Below, in pieces: positions 17,002-27,362 of a stretch of DNA of 64,000 bases. A program made the position numbers and the translations under genes. Positions within the stretch are counted from its first letter, which is position 1. Each line of letters opens with the position of its first letter. The notes under the pieces are model-generated. The model ran no database searches. It was not told the origin of the DNA and was given only the letters and a program-made list of their open reading frames with translations. Source of the stretch: a virus; the IMG/VR virus record IMGVR_UViG_3300028800_000064, positions 33,241 through 97,240 of that record; one strand, written 5' to 3'.

Positions 17002-18414
17002 ATGGCAAATTTCAATCTTGTTCCGAACGTGAATCAGACGACCACCATCCAAGCGATGGCGGATCAACTGAAAATTCACACGAAGCTCCAGAATTTTTTC
17101 AACGTTGGCGGGATCGACGGCCAGCCCATGCTTCGGCTGTGCGACAATGTCCAGCAGATGCTGTTGACGCGGCGCATGGGTTGGAAGTTCAACCGGGTGA
17201 ATTTGGGAAGCAACAATCCTGCGGTCAACCCGCACTTTTTCGTGAGCCAGCAAGGCTTTCAGGACTTTCATCATGCTGGGGCATCGTGTTTCGCGCTCAT
17301 CAATAGCGTCACGCCAGGCGGTCAACTTCCCGCAGGTGGGGCGGGCGTGGATTTGAACCCCGGCACGTATCAGAATGGCAACGCGCGCGTCAATTATGGT
17401 CCGTTCAATGGCGGCAATTCCTACGGGCCGACTGGGAACTGGCAAACCGCTGGAATCATCTTTGATCCGGTGGCCAACACTTTCACCGTGCAATTTCTCG
17501 ATCCTCACCCCTTTCAATCGGCGAACATTGGGTCGTCGCAGATGCTGATCGCCGGTGTGGTGAATCCCGCGTACAACAGCACGTTCACATACAACCAGCT
17601 CACGCAAACCAGCCAGTGGATCAACAGCTACACGCTGATCGCCATCCCAGACAACTTCCATATCGTTCTGGCAGGCACGCCAGGGCAGTTCGGCTTTGTC
17701 GGAAGCATCTCCGCCAGCGGCAGCATTACAACGATCACGATGCCAAACGCGATGAGCCCCGGCGACATTATGACGTTCACAGGGATCACCACGAACTCCG
17801 CGCTGAACGGCAAGACGGTTACGCTGCTAACGGCTACAGCGTCCTCGATCACTTTCACGACTCCGACAGGCGTCACAATTACAAACGGAGCTGACACAGG
17901 AACAGTGTATGCAGCCCCATCGGGCGCGCCGGGCATCTGGAACATGGGCTGGGTCGAAGCCGCCGCGACCGCGGATATCAACAACCCCAGCTTTCCTCTG
18001 CCCGTCACGCCTATCAATGCTGTGCATCGGATCGCGCCCGAGTACACATCCACGGGCGATGCGTTGAATCTATCTTGTGAGATCGACTACGGTAACGGGG
18101 TGGTGAAATTCCGAACTTCGGAGCCAGTCAGCACGTACCCGTATGCGTTTAACGTGGTGTACCAGGCCAAGTCGCCGAAGTTCACCAGCGGTCAGAATGT
18201 GTTTCAGTGGCCGGATGACCTGTCCTACGTTTTGTTCGAAATGCTGTTGTGGCAGGGCATGCGCTTTGCGTACGGAATCACCTCGACCGAAACACAAGCG
18301 CAAATGCAAGCGGCGATGATGGCAGTTCAAGCGGCCATGGCGTCCGAGGATCGCGAGGATAATATCCAATCTTTGACGCCGAACTTCACGCTGATGGGTG
18401 GCCCGACCGGATAA
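17002..18414 (+). CDS. virion protein, neck/tail-adaptor-like
   Basis: In this 470-aa protein, the N-terminal DNVQQMLLTRRMGWKFNR and the C-terminal RTSEPVSTYPYAFNVVYQAK region resemble podoviral neck and tail-tube proteins. An inserted beta-rich module at about residues 230-310 (ITTITMPNAMSPGDIMTFTG) resembles repeats in the next two tail genes. The assignment rests on pattern and gene order. Confidence 0.65.
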   Translation: MANFNLVPNVNQTTTIQAMADQLKIHTKLQNFFNVGGIDGQPMLRLCDNVQQMLLTRRMGWKFNRVNLGSNNPAVNPHFFVSQQGFQDFHHAGASCFALINSVTPGGQLPAGGAGVDLNPGTYQNGNARVNYGPFNGGNSYGPTGNWQTAGIIFDPVANTFTVQFLDPHPFQSANIGSSQMLIAGVVNPAYNSTFTYNQLTQTSQWINSYTLIAIPDNFHIVLAGTPGQFGFVGSISASGSITTITMPNAMSPGDIMTFTGITTNSALNGKTVTLLTATASSITFTTPTGVTITNGADTGTVYAAPSGAPGIWNMGWVEAAATADINNPSFPLPVTPINAVHRIAPEYTSTGDALNLSCEIDYGNGVVKFRTSEPVSTYPYAFNVVYQAKSPKFTSGQNVFQWPDDLSYVLFEMLLWQGMRFAYGITSTETQAQMQAAMMAVQAAMASEDREDNIQSLTPNFTLMGGPTG

Positions 18415-18434
18415 AGACTTCGGGCACCTAAGTA
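18415..18434 (+). promoter_or_regulatory. virion-gene promoter motif, copy 2
   Basis: AGACTT, 7 bases, CTAAGTA begins one base after a stop codon and lies 10 bases before the 18444 start. Same arrangement as at 15450. Confidence 0.5.
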
Positions 18435-18443
18435 GGGATACCC

Positions 18444-21434
18444 ATGATTACGTTGACAAATGGTTTGCCGCAGGGTCCGAACGGTTTAATTGTGCCGAAC
18501 GGCTCGATCAAGTTTCAACTGAACATCGACGCTACTGTGATCGCCGCGCCGGGCGGTTTCGTCGCGGCGGATATTCCTGTGGTGTTTCAGTTCAACGCGG
18601 CTGGGCAGATTCAACCAAATCCGCCCGCAGCCGCTGCGCAAATTTACAGCAACGCGGAGCTGAATCCGCAAAACTCGATTGGTCTGGGCACGTACTATTT
18701 GGTCACGTTCTACGATCAGAACGGCGCGCAGTTGAATATGTCGCCCATGTGGTGGCAGTTTTATGAAGCGGCAGGCTCGACGGTGGATATCAGTCAGATC
18801 ACTCCGGTGTCTACCGTAGGAGGCAACGTGATTTTTTATCCGACACCAAACTTCACGAACAACATTGCGTGGAATGATATTCTTCCGGCCACGGGCAACA
18901 TGGCTTTGAATAATGGGGCGTTCACGACTACGATCACCTCTTCCGGGTTGTTTGACATTGAGGGGCCGTTTCAGGTAGATGGTCCAGCTACGTTCACGGA
19001 GCAGATTACGAATGTAGGAGCTTTGATTATCTCCCCGACCACGATTTCTTTTGCGGCTCCCACGGTAACTCCGGCAGTCTCCGGCAGTTCGGTGTGGTCT
19101 TATCAAGTCGCTGCGTTCCGCTCCAATGTTTTGATTGCTCTCTCCGCTGTGGGTACCACATCAGTCGGAACGGCGACGTTGAGTGGTACGGATTTTAATA
19201 CCGTCACATGGGCGGCAGTTCCAACTGCGGATACCTACGTGGTGCAGATGGTCGCGAGTCCTGCCCAGAATCCAGAAGGCATTTTCACAGGAGCGGGTAT
19301 CGTGGCAGTGCTGAGTGCTCCCACGGTCACCTATAATGATGTCTCCGGGTTACCCCACTACGGTGCTGGTAATAACGCCTGGTTGTATGGGTCTGAGTCG
19401 GGTTTTGTGGGGATCACCACTGGGCTGCACATCGGCCCAGCGTTTACGGCCTTCTCCGGGGCGTTTCCCTTTACTGCCGACTTGGCGGCGGGTTCTCCGC
19501 TTGTTGTGAACTCCATCAGCAGTAATTCCGCGATTGTGGGAAACCTCCAGGTGTCTGGAGCGCAGTCCGGTTTTCCGAACTACCTGGCGACGGGATATCT
19601 TGCGTTAGAGGTCACCGCAGCTAACACGGGGTTATTCACCAGCGCGCTATACGTGGCTTCCGATTATACGGGTTCGACCGGAACCCAAGAATTTTTGTTT
19701 GGTATCATCGCCAGTCCCACGCATTCAGGTTCGGGCGCGCTGACAAACCTCGGCGGCTATTATTGCGCCTGCAACCCATATGGGACCGGCGCACTCGACA
19801 CCATGTTCTGCTTTGAGGCCGACACGCCAGAGCCGCCAGGCGGAACGCTAGCAACAAACATCGGCGTCTGGATCAACGATCAGTCGGGCATCGCCACCAG
19901 CAACTACGGTTTGAAACTCGACGCGCTCACCAATGTCGGAGCCGGAAATTGGGCTATCTACGCCGACAACGGAATAGTAGATTTGGGCGGCAACCTGAGT
20001 ACTCAAAACAGAACAGCCGCCATTAGCACTGTGAATCGGTCTTCTCCCACGTTCACGTTAGGCGGCCACTATTGGACGGGCTCCGTATCGGCGGTGGACT
20101 CCTGGACGCTGCAGGATTTTCTGTACCTCGGAGCCGTGTATACTTTGTCCGCTGCTTCAAACGCAGCCGGGGGTCAGACAACATACACTGGTGTTTTCAT
20201 CCCGACGCTGCCAGTCGGCACAACGCTGACCATTGCGGGATTTTCGAATGCGGGTAACAACGGAAGTTTTACGGTTACGGACAATCGTGGAAATTCGCTG
20301 GTGGTTGGAAACTCGGGCGGGGTGTTGGAAAGTCATGTCGCTACGGCCACGGTGACATCAGGCAGTGGCAGTGCGCTGCTCTTTACGCACGCTGGGTCTT
20401 CTAGTCGGACCCAGATTTTGATCCCGAATGCTTTTAGCAACTACCCAGATTTGGCGTTCGAGGGAGACACTGGATTAGGATTTTCGAATCTGGGGTCTTC
20501 TGAACTGCAGCTTTCGTGCGGCCCATCGGCTGCCTTTTTGTGGACGACGAATACGTTCGAAGTAGGTGTTGGAGATATGTGTTTCGGCCCTGCCGGGGTC
20601 GCCATGGTGTCTCTGCACACGGACCCGACAACGACATACGCTTTGTCGGCGGCGTCAAACGCATCGGCGGGCAACACGACATACACGGGGGTTTTTTCTC
20701 CTGTGGTTCCTGTGGGGGCGAAAGTTAACGTCGGTGGATTTACAAACTTCGGAAACAACGTAACCTATGGTGTCACAGTCTCCTGCAATAGCACAACCTT
20801 AGTTGTGGTCAATCCCAATGGTGTAGCCGAAACCAAAGTGGCCTCGGTCTCGACCAGCAACCCGTGCTTTTTTGTGGGGCTGGGCGGATCGGCGGTTTCC
20901 GGCTTTACGGCGACTCTGGGGGTTCCGCCACAGGGCTACGATCCTCCCGCTACGGGAACATGGACAAGTAGCCAAGCCGGGCGGCTGTGGTTCAACACCG
21001 CCACCTCGCAACTGCGATACTGGGACGGCGTAGAAACCGCATCAGTGCCGGGCACGGTCGCCACATCGCACTTGACCGCGCAAGCCGCTGCGATCTCCGC
21101 GACAACCATCTATGCGGTTCCCGCTGCTTTGGGGGGCCTGTATGAAATTTCGTGGTCGGCGACGGTAACGGTTGTGGATGGCAGCTCATCCACACTCGGT
21201 GGTGCCACGGGCTTTCAGGCGAAGTACACAAACGTGAATGACTCTGTAGTGAAAACTACCAACCCCACAACCGCGACGATTTCAGCCGGAAATACTACGG
21301 CAACATCGATTGGCGGGACTGTTGTGGCCTACTGTAAGGGCGGCACGAATCTGCAGTATCTGTTCGGGTACACGAGCAATACTCCAGGGCAGATGAATTA
21401 CGATTTGAACATCTACGTGCGGTACCTCGGATAA
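18444..21434 (+). CDS. large tail fibre-like protein
   Basis: The 996-aa protein is Gly/Thr/Ser-rich with beta-helix-like repetition. Two copies of a module starting YTLSAASNAAGGQTTYTGVF and YALSAASNASAGNTTYTGVF are visible at about residues 570 and 735. The N-terminal 130 residues look like a virion-anchoring domain and the C-terminal 130 like a receptor-binding or trimerisation tip. It probably contacts the host surface. Confidence 0.75.
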   Translation: MITLTNGLPQGPNGLIVPNGSIKFQLNIDATVIAAPGGFVAADIPVVFQFNAAGQIQPNPPAAAAQIYSNAELNPQNSIGLGTYYLVTFYDQNGAQLNMSPMWWQFYEAAGSTVDISQITPVSTVGGNVIFYPTPNFTNNIAWNDILPATGNMALNNGAFTTTITSSGLFDIEGPFQVDGPATFTEQITNVGALIISPTTISFAAPTVTPAVSGSSVWSYQVAAFRSNVLIALSAVGTTSVGTATLSGTDFNTVTWAAVPTADTYVVQMVASPAQNPEGIFTGAGIVAVLSAPTVTYNDVSGLPHYGAGNNAWLYGSESGFVGITTGLHIGPAFTAFSGAFPFTADLAAGSPLVVNSISSNSAIVGNLQVSGAQSGFPNYLATGYLALEVTAANTGLFTSALYVASDYTGSTGTQEFLFGIIASPTHSGSGALTNLGGYYCACNPYGTGALDTMFCFEADTPEPPGGTLATNIGVWINDQSGIATSNYGLKLDALTNVGAGNWAIYADNGIVDLGGNLSTQNRTAAISTVNRSSPTFTLGGHYWTGSVSAVDSWTLQDFLYLGAVYTLSAASNAAGGQTTYTGVFIPTLPVGTTLTIAGFSNAGNNGSFTVTDNRGNSLVVGNSGGVLESHVATATVTSGSGSALLFTHAGSSSRTQILIPNAFSNYPDLAFEGDTGLGFSNLGSSELQLSCGPSAAFLWTTNTFEVGVGDMCFGPAGVAMVSLHTDPTTTYALSAASNASAGNTTYTGVFSPVVPVGAKVNVGGFTNFGNNVTYGVTVSCNSTTLVVVNPNGVAETKVASVSTSNPCFFVGLGGSAVSGFTATLGVPPQGYDPPATGTWTSSQAGRLWFNTATSQLRYWDGVETASVPGTVATSHLTAQAAAISATTIYAVPAALGGLYEISWSATVTVVDGSSSTLGGATGFQAKYTNVNDSVVKTTNPTTATISAGNTTATSIGGTVVAYCKGGTNLQYLFGYTSNTPGQMNYDLNIYVRYLG

Positions 21435-21470
21435 GACGAGATGCTGTTGGGCGCAGCGGTAACTGAAACA

Positions 21471-21490
21471 AGACTTTCCCTTCCATAAGT
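21471..21490 (+). promoter_or_regulatory. virion-gene promoter motif, copy 3
   Basis: AGACTT, 7 bases, CATAAGT, then a GAGGGT/ACCCTC dyad, all in the 93-base gap before the 21528 gene. Confidence 0.5.
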
Positions 21491-21527
21491 GAGGGTCTAC
21501 CCTCAATCACATAGTCTTGGGTGTATC

Positions 21528-24500
21528 ATGGCGCGCCGATTAAGCGCATCCGATCCGATCTTGTCCATCGATTTCTGGACATCCGGATTTTATACATATC
21601 GCTCGCAGCTGTTCGCTCCGTTCAAGGGAATCGGAGTCAACGTAGTGTCTTTCCACGACCCGGTGATTGCGGGCAGCAACATGGAAGACACCGACAAGCT
21701 GGAGTGGCAACGCCGTCCCGGCTTCTCTATATTCTGCCCGATCCCTCTCGCTGACGATGAAGTTGTCAATCAGTTCTATTCTTATCGGAATTTGAATGGT
21801 GTCGTGGTTTCCCTGTTCGACTCGACCACGCGCTTGGCCTCTTTCACGGATACGACGCTAACGCCCATTATCACGAAGACCACATCCGAACAGGGTTTCA
21901 TCAGCGCGGTTGGGAATATGTTTTATTTCTCCGACGGAGCTTCTGCCGATCTATACAAGTTCGACGGGGCGAACGTCAGTGTCTGGGGGCTGGCTGCGCC
22001 GACTGTGACGCCTACAGTTTCAGGCATGGGTTTTTGGCAACCGTTTACCAGCAGCAGCAAAATCGGGACGATCCTGGACACGAATGGAAGCATCGAAAGC
22101 TTGTCCAGCGTCTTCAGTCCGAACGGGACGCAGGAGTCTCCGGGTTCCAGCGACATTATTTTCATTCCGGGCGGCGGTGGCAACGGCGGCAGCGCGGCGA
22201 ACTGGGCGGGGGGCGCATTTCCCGGTGCGAAATATACTGAGACGTTCAACGATTGTTTTAGCCACTACCTGTTTTTGAACAGCTTCAATTTCCATATTCC
22301 GGCTGCAGCTACCATCACTGGGATCGAAGTGATTCTGTACAAGTACGCGGACAATGTCGTCAATCCGGCGAGTTTCGTGCAAGATCGGAACGTGTTCTTG
22401 GTGGTTGGCGGAACTCCTGTGGGGTCGGATCGCGCGAAGGTGGGCAACTGGACCGACTCAGGGCTCGTGCCATATGTGTACGGCGGTAAGACCGATCTGT
22501 GGGGGCTGACCCCCAGTCCTGCGGACATCAACGCCAACGGTTTGTCTGGATTCGGCGTGGTCCTGTCGGCGAATCTTTTTACATCGTCCGCGAACGTGGA
22601 TGCGGTCGTGGGGGTTTCCTCGCCTGTTGCGCCGGTCGTCACGATTTATTTCACCGTGCCTTCCGGAACGCCGACGCCTGGATTGTCGGGCGCGACCGAG
22701 CCTGTCTGGCCCACCGCTGTGAATGGCGTCGTGACCGATGGCGGAATTGCGTGGAGCAATTTCGGTCCTATCGCGACTTGGTTTCCATTTACGAATTATC
22801 CCCCGCCGGTTGTGATTTTGGATATCAACGGCAATCTGCAGCTCGGTACTGCCACAACACCCGTGGTGTTGGCGTGGGACGCTGGGACGACCTACTCGAC
22901 CGGGGACCTGGTGAGTTTCGGCGGCTCGTATTGGATTTCTGTCTTCCCCACGGCGAACATGGGGGTCGCGCCGAACTCTGTGACCACCGCGACAACCGGA
23001 GGAACCACTTCAGCTTACTGGGCTCCAGCATCTTCGCCAGTTCAAACAGGTCCAATCATGCCCGTGTGGCAAACCACACTTGGTGCGATCACCGATGATG
23101 GTGACTATGCGTGGGAGAACATTGGCCAGGGGACGGGTTTGGCTTTCGTGGGCTACTCCTATGTCTATGGGTACCGCACAGTCTATGGTCATCTGACTAC
23201 ATCCTCGCAGACGAGCCTGAATACCGGGGCGATCCTGGGGCCGCTGAACGGAAGCATCACCGCATTCTCCATTACCGGCGATGTGGTGACGTTTACGGGG
23301 AACAATAATTTCGTGGTTGGGAACGTGTTTGAAGTGACGGGATTGACGGTTGGGATATATCTGAACAACCAATCGTTCACAGTTCTTTCGGCGGTGCCTT
23401 CGGCAACATTCCCGTTAACGCAGGTTCAGGTGACGACCAACGTTGTGACGGTTACTGCCCTCAACAATCTGATAGCTGGTCAAACAGTGACGTTCAACAA
23501 TGTGGCCTCTGCGAGTTTTCTCAACGGCGTGACCGCGACGGTGTTGGCATCTGGATTGTCGGGCACCCAGTTTGAAGTGGACCTGACGAATCCGGATTAC
23601 GGCCCAACGGCGGATTCAGGAAATGTGGTCATCGTCGGAAGTTGGACTGCGTCCTTTATGCACGCGGACGTGGGTGCAACCACCGACACGGGCGTTGCGC
23701 TGCCGCTGATCGCTACCATCACAGGCATGGGGACGGGCTCGCCGCTCAGCAATTCGGTGGCCAATATCACAGCTGTGAGCGTGGCCGCAAACATTGTCAC
23801 GCTCATCGCCAGTAACAACTTTCAACCAGGCATTTGGGTGACGCTGGCAGGATTGACGAACGCCACATTCTTGAACGGGATTCAGTTTCAAGTGATCTCC
23901 GTAGATAAGCTTGTGGGCACTTTGAACACTCAGTTCCAGGTGTTTCTTGAAAACGCGGATTACGTGCAGACTGCGGATACGGGGACCGCGACCTTCAACG
24001 CGATTGAGATTTACCGTACCAGCGACGGTGGCGGGGTGTATCTGTTTGATGGCGCGGTGACCAATCCCGGCGCGGGCGCAACATGGACCTACAATGATTT
24101 TGTGATCGACGCTGATTTGGATGTGCTGTTGGTGGCCCCCCAGGGACACCAGAATGATCCCCCGCCAGGCGGCGCGGGCTCGACGATCACGCCCGTGGGG
24201 ACGCTGTCGGTTTATTGGCAGGGTCGCCTGTGGCTGGTTGTGGGGAACTTCGTCTATTTCGACGCGGGTCCGGACTGCACCAATGGTATCCCCGAGGAAT
24301 CATGGCCCCCTGGCAACCGTTTCCAGTTCGCAGGCCCTGTGTTCGGTCTGGAGATCACAGCGGACGGCGTTGGTCTCCTTGTTTACCTGGCCGACAGGGT
24401 TGCGGCCATCTTGGGCGGCCCTGAGACAATTTCATTCTATGCGACCAATGCGCTGTCGAATTTCGGCATTTCCAACTTTAACGCGATCTTCCGCGATGGG

Positions 24501-25766
24501 TCGGTCATCGGGCAGTTTACTACACAGCGTCAGTATTTTGAATTGCTGGAGAAAGAGAAGCAAGAGATCGGGTCACACATCGCGGACTATTTGACCCAGA
24601 ATTTCGACGCGGCGTCCACATACGTGACGATGCATCGTGACGGTCTGGACGTGGGTGTCTTCCTGAGCAACGGTGTGGATCAAGTTCTTCGGTTTGGAAG
24701 CAACATCAGTGCGTGGAGTGTTCCAGCCTTCCCCACCTTTGGTGCGGGCGCGCTGCGTTCGATTGAAACCGCAGTGGGTGTGTACAGCTTGATGTTGGCG
24801 ACACCGCGTGGCGGAGTGACGGCCACCGTTGGCCCGGTGAATCCAACCTCCGGCACCAGTGTCGGCGCGGGAACCGCATGGCTGACACCCAACAATATCA
24901 CGTTGGGCAATCCGGCAGATTATGCTACCGCGACCTTTGCAGGCTCAGGCACATCGGCCATTTTGCGCGCGGCGGGCTACCCTGCGGCGCTGAGTGTTCC
25001 CACAACGGCAGTGATCCAGGGTGTAACCGTTTCGATTGTCGGAAAGCAAACGACCGCCTCGAATCTGACTGTGACGATCACGCCGACAAATGCGGTTGCT
25101 GGCGCGGAGACTCACACGTTCAGCTTCGGGACGACGAACACTACGGAAACTTTTGGCAGCTCGACCGATCTATGGGGGATGCCGTGGGGAAGCCCTGTCA
25201 GCGGAGTGATTGGTTTTGACATCACAACCGCCAATACCGGGGGCGGCACGCCCGAGGTTTTTGTGGCCGAAGTCCGCGTTACCGTGACCTATCAAAATCC
25301 AGGGAACTATCTGTACGCGCGCGACACCAACTCCTGGGGTGACGCCGGAGTATACGGCGCGAATAACGGGACGCCGTACGACACTACGAACATCACAGTC
25401 GGCAGCATCACGCTATCTCAACCTGGCGGTCTGCTCATCCCACTGCAGCATGTCGTGGGATACTTCGACGCGGCAGGTACGCTTGACCATGGCGGTCCCT
25501 CGATCCCGAACATCTGGATCATGCCGAACGAGATTTCCGACGACGCGGGCATCGGATTCGTTTACTTGCCCGAGGTATCGCAGGAGCCCCCTACCGGGCA
25601 GAATATGCCGTCCAAGTCTTTGTTGTCCTTGCGGTGGCCGGTGAACATGGTGAACAGCAACACAATGTCTCAGTTTATCCATCACCTGCAGGTGAAGATT
25701 CAGTTTGAACCTGAGAATGCGCCGAACACGATCAAAGTGTTGGCGTTCAAACAAGATCAGTCATAA
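21528..25766 (+). CDS. very large virion protein, nozzle-like
   Basis: The 1412-aa protein is the largest in the window. The N-terminus (KGIGVNVVSFHDPVIAGSN, LEWQRRPGFSIF) resembles podoviral tail-nozzle proteins, which combine beta-propeller segments with insertions. Central repeats VTFTGNNNFVVGNVFEVTGL, VTVTALNNLIAGQTVTFNNV and VTLIASNNFQPGIWVTLAGL are three copies of one module. ATG 21528 (MARRLSASDP) is preferred to an upstream in-frame start at 21489. The function is inferred. Confidence 0.65.
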   Translation: MARRLSASDPILSIDFWTSGFYTYRSQLFAPFKGIGVNVVSFHDPVIAGSNMEDTDKLEWQRRPGFSIFCPIPLADDEVVNQFYSYRNLNGVVVSLFDSTTRLASFTDTTLTPIITKTTSEQGFISAVGNMFYFSDGASADLYKFDGANVSVWGLAAPTVTPTVSGMGFWQPFTSSSKIGTILDTNGSIESLSSVFSPNGTQESPGSSDIIFIPGGGGNGGSAANWAGGAFPGAKYTETFNDCFSHYLFLNSFNFHIPAAATITGIEVILYKYADNVVNPASFVQDRNVFLVVGGTPVGSDRAKVGNWTDSGLVPYVYGGKTDLWGLTPSPADINANGLSGFGVVLSANLFTSSANVDAVVGVSSPVAPVVTIYFTVPSGTPTPGLSGATEPVWPTAVNGVVTDGGIAWSNFGPIATWFPFTNYPPPVVILDINGNLQLGTATTPVVLAWDAGTTYSTGDLVSFGGSYWISVFPTANMGVAPNSVTTATTGGTTSAYWAPASSPVQTGPIMPVWQTTLGAITDDGDYAWENIGQGTGLAFVGYSYVYGYRTVYGHLTTSSQTSLNTGAILGPLNGSITAFSITGDVVTFTGNNNFVVGNVFEVTGLTVGIYLNNQSFTVLSAVPSATFPLTQVQVTTNVVTVTALNNLIAGQTVTFNNVASASFLNGVTATVLASGLSGTQFEVDLTNPDYGPTADSGNVVIVGSWTASFMHADVGATTDTGVALPLIATITGMGTGSPLSNSVANITAVSVAANIVTLIASNNFQPGIWVTLAGLTNATFLNGIQFQVISVDKLVGTLNTQFQVFLENADYVQTADTGTATFNAIEIYRTSDGGGVYLFDGAVTNPGAGATWTYNDFVIDADLDVLLVAPQGHQNDPPPGGAGSTITPVGTLSVYWQGRLWLVVGNFVYFDAGPDCTNGIPEESWPPGNRFQFAGPVFGLEITADGVGLLVYLADRVAAILGGPETISFYATNALSNFGISNFNAIFRDGSVIGQFTTQRQYFELLEKEKQEIGSHIADYLTQNFDAASTYVTMHRDGLDVGVFLSNGVDQVLRFGSNISAWSVPAFPTFGAGALRSIETAVGVYSLMLATPRGGVTATVGPVNPTSGTSVGAGTAWLTPNNITLGNPADYATATFAGSGTSAILRAAGYPAALSVPTTAVIQGVTVSIVGKQTTASNLTVTITPTNAVAGAETHTFSFGTTNTTETFGSSTDLWGMPWGSPVSGVIGFDITTANTGGGTPEVFVAEVRVTVTYQNPGNYLYARDTNSWGDAGVYGANNGTPYDTTNITVGSITLSQPGGLLIPLQHVVGYFDAAGTLDHGGPSIPNIWIMPNEISDDAGIGFVYLPEVSQEPPTGQNMPSKSLLSLRWPVNMVNSNTMSQFIHHLQVKIQFEPENAPNTIKVLAFKQDQS

Positions 25767-25775
25767 GGCGGTACT

Positions 25776-26255
25776 ATGAAAACACAGGATGATCGGCTTC
25801 AACCGCATGCGGGATCGACACCCAGCTCTCAGGTTGTGTGGCCTGCGAATCGGCAGCAAGCCAACCAGATTCAACAGACCAAGGGTTCAGCGAAGCCCCA
25901 GACGTTCGATGTGAAACCAACCACGCAACCCAACCAGTCGGCGGTTGCGCCGCGCACGACCCCAGGACCTGTAACCAACATTCGGGTGGTTTCGACGCGC
26001 CCGGCCAACGGCCAGAAGACCATTACGGTGCAGTTCAATCATCCGGCAGCAGACCCATATTTTGCAGGTGCGAATATCTACCTGCGTCGCGCAGGGAGCC
26101 AGCAGCCGGTGCTGGTAGCGGGGGGCGCGCAATCACCCTTGACGTTTACGGTGCCGGTGCATACCGCGCCGCACACCATTCACATCACCTCGTTTGGCAA
26201 CTGGGGGGAGACGGATGTGAAAACGAGCCCGAGTCGGCCCGTCCGGTTGATGTAG
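25776..26255 (+). CDS. FnIII-like virion-associated protein
   Basis: The 159-aa product has a low-complexity Gln/Pro/Thr N-terminus and a C-terminal beta-sandwich resembling fibronectin type III (VTNIRVVSTRPANGQKTITV, YFAGANIYLRRAG). It lies between the nozzle-like and GNAT-like genes. Confidence 0.65.
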   Translation: MKTQDDRLQPHAGSTPSSQVVWPANRQQANQIQQTKGSAKPQTFDVKPTTQPNQSAVAPRTTPGPVTNIRVVSTRPANGQKTITVQFNHPAADPYFAGANIYLRRAGSQQPVLVAGGAQSPLTFTVPVHTAPHTIHITSFGNWGETDVKTSPSRPVRLM

Positions 26256-26260
26256 AATTA

Positions 26261-26280
26261 AGACTTTGGTTTCTTAATCA
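26261..26280 (+). promoter_or_regulatory. virion-gene promoter motif, copy 4
   Basis: AGACTT, 7 bases, TTAATCA immediately precedes the GGGAGACC ribosome site of the 26293 gene. The second half is the least conserved of the four copies. Confidence 0.4.
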
Positions 26281-26292
26281 GGGAGACCTTTT

Positions 26293-26739
26293 ATGAGCGG
26301 ACAGTGGACCTTTCGGCTGGCAGTACCGGAAGACGCGGAAGCATTTGCGCGCTGGGCGGCTGGTAACCCGCTGATCGATCCAAAGGACTTGCAGACAGGG
26401 CTCAAGAAAAACAATCCGACGATCTTGTTTTTCGCAGTAGAAAAAGATGGCGTTGTGCAGGCGTTCGCGCCGCTGTACTGCCCAATGATCTTGGCTTATC
26501 TGGGTTTCAACCCTGAGGCGACAAGCGAAGACAAAAAGCAAGCGATGCAGACGTTGCTGGACGGGGTTTCGGCGTTCGCGGTGCAGTTCGGGATTCGCGA
26601 GATCATAACGTTGAGCAAGGAAAAATATCCTGTTGCGCAGTGGGCTTTGGCCCATGGGTTTGAGATTGATCCGCGCCAGCTTTTGAAATTAGACTTGAAC
26701 AAAATTATGGAATCTGCAGAGGTACCAGCAAATGTGTAG
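26293..26739 (+). CDS. GNAT-like acetyltransferase domain protein
   Basis: The 148-aa protein follows the GNAT pattern: FRLAVPEDAEAFARWAA opening helix, a central strand with LFFAVEKDGVVQAFAP, and a C-terminal ALAHGFEIDPRQL. The acetyl-CoA Q/RxxGxG/A loop is not clear, so activity is uncertain. GNAT-like genes between tail and internal-virion genes occur in other podoviruses. Confidence 0.65.
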   Translation: MSGQWTFRLAVPEDAEAFARWAAGNPLIDPKDLQTGLKKNNPTILFFAVEKDGVVQAFAPLYCPMILAYLGFNPEATSEDKKQAMQTLLDGVSAFAVQFGIREIITLSKEKYPVAQWALAHGFEIDPRQLLKLDLNKIMESAEVPANV

Positions 26740-27349
26740 TAGTGGCGGTGCTGTTGCACATAACGACGAAGCTCTCCAAAACGCAAGCCTTGCTGCGTAC
26801 AAGGTGATGAATGCGGATTTTGGCACAACCTTCGCCGAACAGCAGCAGGTGCTTGGTCAGCAGCGCGCCAAGCTGGAGTCTATCGCAGCGAACCCGATGG
26901 GATATACGCCTGAACAACTGCATACGGCTACCACTTCGATCAACGATAATACGGCGACAGCAGCGAAACAAGCGATTGGTGCGGCGGCTTCCTACGCGGC
27001 GGCACATGGCGGCGCGGATATAGGTTCGGGTCCCACGGGCCAAATCGCGGGACAGATCGCATCAGGGGCGGCACAAAGCAAAGCCCAGCAACTGAGCGCG
27101 CTGAGTAACGCGAATCAGGAGATGAAGCAGCAAAATTTCAGGTATGCGATTAGCGGTCTGACCAATGTAGGAAGTGAGTACGGCAGCGAAGGCGGAACAG
27201 CCCTTAGCGGGGCTTCCAGCGATTCCAGCGGGGTGGTTAACTCAGGGTCGGGAGTCTTGGCGGCACAGGCCGCAGATCGCGCCAACACAATGGGACTGAT
27301 TAAGGGGATCGCTGGCCTCGTCACCTCGCCTTTCACGGGCAACGCTTAA
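26732..27349 (+). CDS. internal virion protein candidate (gp14-like)
   Basis: The 205-aa protein starts MCSSGGAVAHNDEALQ and is Ala/Gly/Gln-rich, with long amphipathic helices and a hydrophobic C-terminal stretch (GLIKGIAGLVTSPF). The order after a nozzle-like gene and the composition fit small podoviral ejection proteins such as T7 gp14. The sequence alone does not prove this. Confidence 0.6.
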   Translation: MCSSGGAVAHNDEALQNASLAAYKVMNADFGTTFAEQQQVLGQQRAKLESIAANPMGYTPEQLHTATTSINDNTATAAKQAIGAAASYAAAHGGADIGSGPTGQIAGQIASGAAQSKAQQLSALSNANQEMKQQNFRYAISGLTNVGSEYGSEGGTALSGASSDSSGVVNSGSGVLAAQAADRANTMGLIKGIAGLVTSPFTGNA

Positions 27350-27362
27350 ATAAGGATTTCTC

